In this document: piece by piece, positions 46,023 to 50,262 of the stretch
Layout of the letters: each line of letters starts with the position of its first letter
How positions within the stretch are numbered: position 1 is the stretch's first letter
From: Pleurocapsa minor HA4230-MV1
Lineage (GTDB): Bacteria; Cyanobacteriota; Cyanobacteriia; Cyanobacteriales; Xenococcaceae
Length of the DNA: 50,262 nt
Assembly (NCBI GenBank): GCA_019359095.1
Contig: JAHHHZ010000006.1
Coordinates: 1-50,262, forward strand
Direction: 5' to 3'
The notes under the pieces: generated by a model
What the model was told of the DNA's origin: nothing
What the model saw: only the letters and a program-made list of their open reading frames with translations
Database searches by the model: none
Position numbers and translations under genes: made by a program

Positions 46023-47895
46023 TCAAAAAATCCTGCTTAATCTGCTCAGACTCAACAGTAAGAAACCATTCTTTAATTCCTTGAGCTAGAGTTTCGGCTA
46101 ATTTTTCTTGTTCTTGTTCATCTGTAATCCATTCAAACTCTTCAGGATTAATCATGAAACCCAGTTCCAGCAAGATAGCAGGTGCAGTGTGAGGACGAGT
46201 TAAAGCTAAATTGTTCCAGAAAGTGCCTGCATTAGGCCGATCTAATTTTTCGATCAAATAGTTGTGTAAAAACATTGCAGGTGCCTGAGCTTGAGTGTTG
46301 TACCAAAAAGTACTAATTCCTTGAGTCTGCTCGGCATCTCCATCATCAGGTAAGGCATTGTAATGAATTGAAATAGCCAAATCGGGCTTAATTTTGTCAA
46401 TCATTGCCACTCTTGCTTCTAAAGCTAGATCTACATCTTTTTCTCTAGTTAAGTAAACTGTTGCGCCTAATTCTTTCAATTCATCTCTAACCAATTTAGC
46501 AATAACTAAATTAATCGTTTTTTCAGGGTATCCTGTTGCCCCTCTTGAACCTTTTTCTTCACCTCCATGTCCAGGATCTAACAGTATTTCGATATTTTCT
46601 AAAGGCTTTTGGCGATCAGACTCAATTACATTGTCTTCAATTAAATCATCTAAATCATCATATTTAATTGATTCTGCGACAGGCATTGATAAAGTTTCAG
46701 GAGGATGGCGTAGAGACAAAATCAAATTAGAACCTTCATAACGCAAATCGTAACCCCACTGCTGTCGATGATGAAGTTCAAAAGTATAATCAATTTGAGT
46801 TGGTGACACCTGCTGCCAATCAAGACGTTTAATTAGAGGGTCGGTATCCAGACGAATTGTGTCAGTCTGAGCTGTTGTATTATGTAAACTAAGAGTGATA
46901 GTATCTTCTTTCTGCTCGATTTCTACGGGTACAGGCACCTGTAGTGGGAAGACAATTTCGGTTGCTGATTTTACTTGTCTAGATGTAACTCCCCTAATTA
47001 TGGACTGAGGCGGAATATTTTCGGGGATAGGCTTGGTTTCCTCGGCTCTAATCCAAGCACCATAATCAAGTCGTAGCCATTCACCCTCCTTGCCTGTCAC
47101 TCTAGCTCTTACACCTTTGGGCAGAGGAGTTAAACGAGAATAATCAGTACTTGCTCCTGTTCTAGCTACACCAGCATCAGCGATTACTTCTATTACCCTG
47201 ATATCTTTCGGCGAAAGAATGCTAATTTGTCCTTGACTTTGACTAGTTACTGTCTGATTATTTTGTTCCAAAGTAAATATTGGCTTGCCATAATTATCAG
47301 CCAGATCCAGTGTGGTACAACCCTGATATTGACCCAGGTTTTGCTGCTTTTGGGATCCAGTTTTTGATGTCAATACCGCAGAATTAGTAGGTAACTCAAC
47401 CGACTCAATTTGAGGCATGAGCAAAATTTTGCTTTGACCTATTTGTGCTGAGACTTTAGCATTTGGTGGGGCAACGGCACCGAGACATATCGGTTCATCG
47501 GGTAGGCGAGCCAAATCAACAGCTGGGATCAAAGAGCCAGGGGCGAAAGTTAAAGTTTTAGGTATTTCTGGCTGATTATTGATACGAGTGACTTTGAGCT
47601 TTATTTTCTTGTTTCCTTGACGAATAACAAAAATATTTTCTCCAATTTTCAAGGGCAAGCTAGGGGCAAAATGTCCAGAAGCACTACGATTTTCAACTTC
47701 TTTACCGTTGATTAAAACAGGTTCTTGAGGTGATGCTGTACCAATAAAAAATATTTTCTCGGCAATAGTTTCGTGTTTTGGAGGTGGATAAACTATCGAT
47801 AAAGTTGACTCAGCTTTGACAGACAAGGCAGTTCCTATCATAGTACCTACCAGCAGAACATTAGTTAAAACTGCTAAACCGAGAAATCGTTTCAT
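46012..47895 (-). CDS. N-acetylmuramoyl-L-alanine amidase
   Basis: A 627-residue exported cell-wall hydrolase that cuts the amide bond between MurNAc and the stem peptide. A signal peptide spans 1-28. Residues 33-105 and 115-230 are extracellular beta-rich regions. An SH3-like domain lies near 232-285 (ARTGASTDYSRLTPLPKGVR), then an AMIN-like segment (300-400), and the Amidase_3 domain from about 434. Zinc ligands His443, Glu458 and His511 and catalytic Glu577 (ILLELGFM) are all present. It is larger than the AmiC type because of the N-terminal region. The last codons come from a dispersed repeat. It is 21 bp from the futA stop on the same strand. Confidence 0.93.
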   Translation of the reverse strand: MKRFLGLAVLTNVLLVGTMIGTALSVKAESTLSIVYPPPKHETIAEKIFFIGTASPQEPVLINGKEVENRSASGHFAPSLPLKIGENIFVIRQGNKKIKLKVTRINNQPEIPKTLTFAPGSLIPAVDLARLPDEPICLGAVAPPNAKVSAQIGQSKILLMPQIESVELPTNSAVLTSKTGSQKQQNLGQYQGCTTLDLADNYGKPIFTLEQNNQTVTSQSQGQISILSPKDIRVIEVIADAGVARTGASTDYSRLTPLPKGVRARVTGKEGEWLRLDYGAWIRAEETKPIPENIPPQSIIRGVTSRQVKSATEIVFPLQVPVPVEIEQKEDTITLSLHNTTAQTDTIRLDTDPLIKRLDWQQVSPTQIDYTFELHHRQQWGYDLRYEGSNLILSLRHPPETLSMPVAESIKYDDLDDLIEDNVIESDRQKPLENIEILLDPGHGGEEKGSRGATGYPEKTINLVIAKLVRDELKELGATVYLTREKDVDLALEARVAMIDKIKPDLAISIHYNALPDDGDAEQTQGISTFWYNTQAQAPAMFLHNYLIEKLDRPNAGTFWNNLALTRPHTAPAILLELGFMINPEEFEWITDEQEQEKLAETLAQGIKEWFLTVESEQIKQDFLSDP

Positions 47896-47916
47896 TTATT
47901 TATCTGAGGACTGAGA

Positions 47917-48993
47917 TTATTTCCATCCTGATTGATCCATAATCTTAACCGCATTGGCATTATTTTTTCCGTAGGCAGAAACATTAGTGGTGTCATCTTT
48001 AAACTCCCCAAAACTCTTGATTACAGAGTTAACTGGTATACCTTCCACTACTGGGTATTCATTATTACCTAAAGCGAAAAACTCTTGAGCTTCGGGGTTG
48101 GCAAGATATTCCAGAAAAGCGATCGCATTTTTTTTGTCAGGAGCATTTTTTAATACCCCAGCACCACTAACATTAATGTGAGTTCCTCGATCCTTTTGAT
48201 TAGGAAATATTACGCCAATTTTGCTAAATATTTCTGGTTGCTCTTCATACCTAGCCAAGTAATATGTATTGGCAAGGGTAATATCTCCAAGTCCCGCTGC
48301 TACCGCCTCAATATTTCCTGTATCTGTACTTTGTGGAGGACGAGCAAAATTAGCTACTAATCCCTTGATCCATTCTGAGGTTGCTTGCTCACCTTTTTCT
48401 TCAATCATACCTGCGACCAAAGATTGATTATAGATATTACTTGAAGAACGCATGATTAATTTGCTTTTCCATTTGGGATCGGCTAAATCTTCGTAAGTAG
48501 CTAGATCCGTAGGGTCTATTTTATCTTTGTTATACATAATAACTCGCGCCCGTTTACTAAAAGCAAACCAAAGATTATTAGGATCTCTTAAATTAGCAGG
48601 AATTTGTTTATTTAAGACTGCTGAATTTACTGGAGCAAAGATCCCCGCTTGCTCAGCACGCCACAACCTTCCTCCATCAACGGTAATCAAGATATCTGCG
48701 GGACTATTTGCACCTTCACTTTTAATTCTTTCAATTAGTTCGTCATCTTTACCTTCAATCAAGTTAACTTTGATACCCGTTTTTGTAGTAAAACCGTCAT
48801 ATAGCTGCTCGTCGGTATTGTAGTGGCGAGAGGAGTAAATATTCACCTGTCCAGCCTGTTTTGCTGCTGTTTCTTCTGTTTCGGCTTGGCTTTGTGGTTG
48901 TTCTGGCTCTGTTTGGCTACAGGCAACAACTATAGCTGCCGTACTAGCACCTATAAAAAAACGCCGAGAAAGCTTATTTATTTGATTATTCAT
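47917..48993 (-). CDS. futA: Ferric iron ABC transporter substrate-binding protein FutA
   Basis: It binds Fe3+ for import by FutBC. The 358 residues start with SRRFFIG, a twin-arginine motif, and continue to a lipobox-like VVAC near 22-25, so it may be a Tat-exported lipoprotein. The binding fold begins at VNIYSSRHYNTDEQLYDGF, whose Tyr is an iron ligand in homologues. The paired tyrosines in LANTYYLARY are the other ligands. Cyanobacteria often have FutA1 (cytoplasmic) and FutA2 (periplasmic), and the signal suggests the periplasmic role. No permease genes are adjacent. The spacer to glyQ (48994-49090) shows nothing else. Confidence 0.93.
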   Translation of the reverse strand: MNNQINKLSRRFFIGASTAAIVVACSQTEPEQPQSQAETEETAAKQAGQVNIYSSRHYNTDEQLYDGFTTKTGIKVNLIEGKDDELIERIKSEGANSPADILITVDGGRLWRAEQAGIFAPVNSAVLNKQIPANLRDPNNLWFAFSKRARVIMYNKDKIDPTDLATYEDLADPKWKSKLIMRSSSNIYNQSLVAGMIEEKGEQATSEWIKGLVANFARPPQSTDTGNIEAVAAGLGDITLANTYYLARYEEQPEIFSKIGVIFPNQKDRGTHINVSGAGVLKNAPDKKNAIAFLEYLANPEAQEFFALGNNEYPVVEGIPVNSVIKSFGEFKDDTTNVSAYGKNNANAVKIMDQSGWK

Positions 48994-49090
48994 CTGAATT
49001 TATCAAGACTATAATTTTTCTGAAAGAGAATATTTTAGACTTCTCATCATACAGCTTTTGCTATTTATTCTCAATAAGCATAGTAGTCAG

Positions 49091-49966
49091 TCATTTTATT
49101 TGTAATGGAAAACCAAGACTTTCTCTTTGCTCTAGATATAGTTGGGCGACTTGTCTAGCCATACTGCGGATTCTGCCTATATAACGAGTTCTTTCTGTTA
49201 CGGCGATCACTCCCCGAGCATCTAATAAATTAAAGCTATGAGAACACTTAAGAACATAATCTAAACTAGGAACAACCAAACCGCGCTCAATCAATTGTTT
49301 TGCTTCTTGCTCATAAAGACTGAATAGGCTAAATAGCAAATCAGGATCGGATGCTTCAAAGTTATAGGTACACTGCTCGATCTCTGCCTGTAAGAAAATG
49401 TCTCCATAATTAAGGCGATCGTTCCACCTGATTTTAGTCATTGCATCCACATCTTGTAAATACATAGCCAATCTTTCCAAACCGTATGTAATCTCAATCG
49501 AAACAGGATTACAATCAATTCCACCACACTGCTGAAAATAGGTGAACTGAGTAACTTCCATGCCATCTAACCAAACTTCCCAACCTGCACCCCAAGCACC
49601 AACGGCAGCATCTTCCCAATTATCCTCTACAAAGCGAACATCATGATCTGCCGAATTAATGCCCAAAGCTTTTAAAGACTCTAAATATATTTCTTGTATA
49701 TTATCTGGAGATGGTTTAATTAATACTTGGTATTGATAATAGTGCTGAAAGCGATTTGGATTTTCGCCGTATCTACCGTCTGTCGGTCTTCTACATGGTT
49801 CTACATATGCCACAGACCAGGGTTCTGGGCCTATAGCTCTCAGAAAAGTACTAGGATTTTTTGTTCCTGCACCTTTTTCGGTATCGTATGGTTGAACAAT
49901 TACACAGCCGCGATCGCTCCAAAAATTGTTTAATGTAGCTATTATTTCTTGAAAAGATAAAGACAT
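49091..49966 (-). CDS. glyQ: Glycine-tRNA ligase alpha subunit
   Basis: This is the catalytic alpha subunit of the bacterial alpha2beta2 glycyl-tRNA synthetase. From the ATG at 49966 it is 291 residues, matching the family. An upstream in-frame extension of 53 codons is hydrophobic and unlike the family, so it is rejected. Signature segments are [53 protein letters not shown] (class II motif 2) and [20 protein letters not shown] (motif 3). The beta subunit glyS is not in the window. Confidence 0.97.
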   Translation of the reverse strand: MSLSFQEIIATLNNFWSDRGCVIVQPYDTEKGAGTKNPSTFLRAIGPEPWSVAYVEPCRRPTDGRYGENPNRFQHYYQYQVLIKPSPDNIQEIYLESLKALGINSADHDVRFVEDNWEDAAVGAWGAGWEVWLDGMEVTQFTYFQQCGGIDCNPVSIEITYGLERLAMYLQDVDAMTKIRWNDRLNYGDIFLQAEIEQCTYNFEASDPDLLFSLFSLYEQEAKQLIERGLVVPSLDYVLKCSHSFNLLDARGVIAVTERTRYIGRIRSMARQVAQLYLEQRESLGFPLQIK

Positions 49967-50063
49967 ACGAAAAATACTCTCTAAATATCTGCTCAAACAC
50001 CATAGCATGACTGACTTTGAGAAAAATAACGAAAACCATTCAAAAATAAATTTCCAAATAGGG

Positions 50064-50092
50064 TTGACAAACAAAAATAGAAACCCTATATT
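50064..50092 (+). promoter_or_regulatory. Sigma-70-type promoter of the candidate small RNA
   Basis: TTGACA (50064-50069), a 17-bp spacer, and TATATT (50087-50092). The -35 hexamer is the exact consensus and the -10 is one base off. Transcription would start near 50098-50100 on the plus strand, away from glyQ. Confidence 0.7.
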
Positions 50093-50098
50093 GGTAAA

Positions 50099-50186
50099 TG
50101 CGCGGTTGAGAGGGGCTTTGGTCACTCAAAGCGTGAGAACCAAGACAATACAATAGTTTGACAGTTTTAAAGCCCCCAAGTTTTTT
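50099..50186 (+). ncRNA. Candidate small non-coding RNA, about 88 nt
   Basis: The RNA would begin just after a near-perfect promoter and end with a terminator. GGGGCTTT (50112-50119) pairs with AAAGCCCC (50169-50176), followed by CAAG and six T (50181-50186). Inside, TTGGT and CTCA (50118-50128) pair with TGAG and ACCAA (50134-50143) to make a second hairpin that competes for two T with the closing stem. No open frame is present. It is not recognised as Yfr1, 6S, tmRNA, SRP RNA, RNase P RNA or a riboswitch known to me. It may instead be a leader for a gene beyond the window. Confidence 0.55.
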
Positions 50187-50262
50187 GGATAAAAAGTCAA
50201 TTATAAACCACTCCAAGTGAGAGGATAGAGCAAGTTTTAACAAACTTAATCAAAACTTCACA

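Noticed and set aside
49967-50125. N-terminal extension of glyQ by 53 codons
   Set aside because: The extension is hydrophobic, unlike GlyQ, and the ATG at 49966 gives the family's usual start and length.

Overview
The window is a cyanobacterial chromosome segment. The evidence is the many HIP1 octamers (GCGATCGC), an orange carotenoid protein with its recovery protein, a split atp operon containing both b and b' genes, and cyanobacterial versions of SphS/SphR, FutA, Rre1/Ycf29 and the CtaC-D-E oxidase. It is AT-rich, with short tandem heptamer repeats and many small dispersed palindromic repeats. That style suggests a repeat-rich unicellular, colonial or baeocyte-forming lineage (Pleurocapsales-like), but this is an inference and no species is assigned.

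Layout. 1-3.4 kb: photoprotection and oxidative stress (frp, ocp, a small unknown gene, Fe superoxide dismutase), then a gene-free stretch that may hold an orphan transposon-type guide RNA. 3.4-10.4 kb: a glutathione S-transferase and the ATP synthase operon atpI-B-E-F'-F-H-A-G on the minus strand, with repeats inserted between atpA and the gamma gene. 10.4-17.8 kb: an accessory island with a decayed gene, a DUF29 gene, a small membrane protein, an orphan BrnA-like antitoxin, a flippase, a cold-shock-like protein with a 51-residue tandem duplication, a methyltransferase and a broken AbrB/MazE antitoxin. Two 87-bp sites here look like integron attC recombination sites, and no integrase is visible.

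17.8-31.8 kb: mostly housekeeping genes (miaA, msrA, an OmpR-type two-component pair, galE, an XPB-like helicase, a rhomboid protease, a DUF697 GTPase, an HpsJ-like protein, a VOC protein, rre1), plus an unusual CBM2-CBM2-expansin protein and a truncated Uma2 gene. 32.2-38.6 kb: a phosphate-response cluster on the minus strand (sphR, sphS, phoU, an SLH/OprB porin with a poly-Asp run, pstS) with a visible PHO box upstream of pstS. 38.7-45.5 kb: a RimJ-like acetyltransferase, then heme-A synthesis genes ctaB and ctaA divergent from ctaC-ctaD-ctaE, which together make an A2-type cytochrome c oxidase. 45.5-50.3 kb: a small secreted protein, a cell-wall amidase, the ferric-iron binding protein FutA, glyQ, and a candidate small RNA with its own promoter and terminator.

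The points most worth a second look are the attC-like sites and the cassette-like genes around them, the candidate small RNA at the right end, the possible orphan guide RNA near 3.2 kb, the expansin protein without a signal peptide, and dispersed repeats that supply the last codons of two genes. Function calls rest on motif recognition by eye. Nothing was searched against a database.
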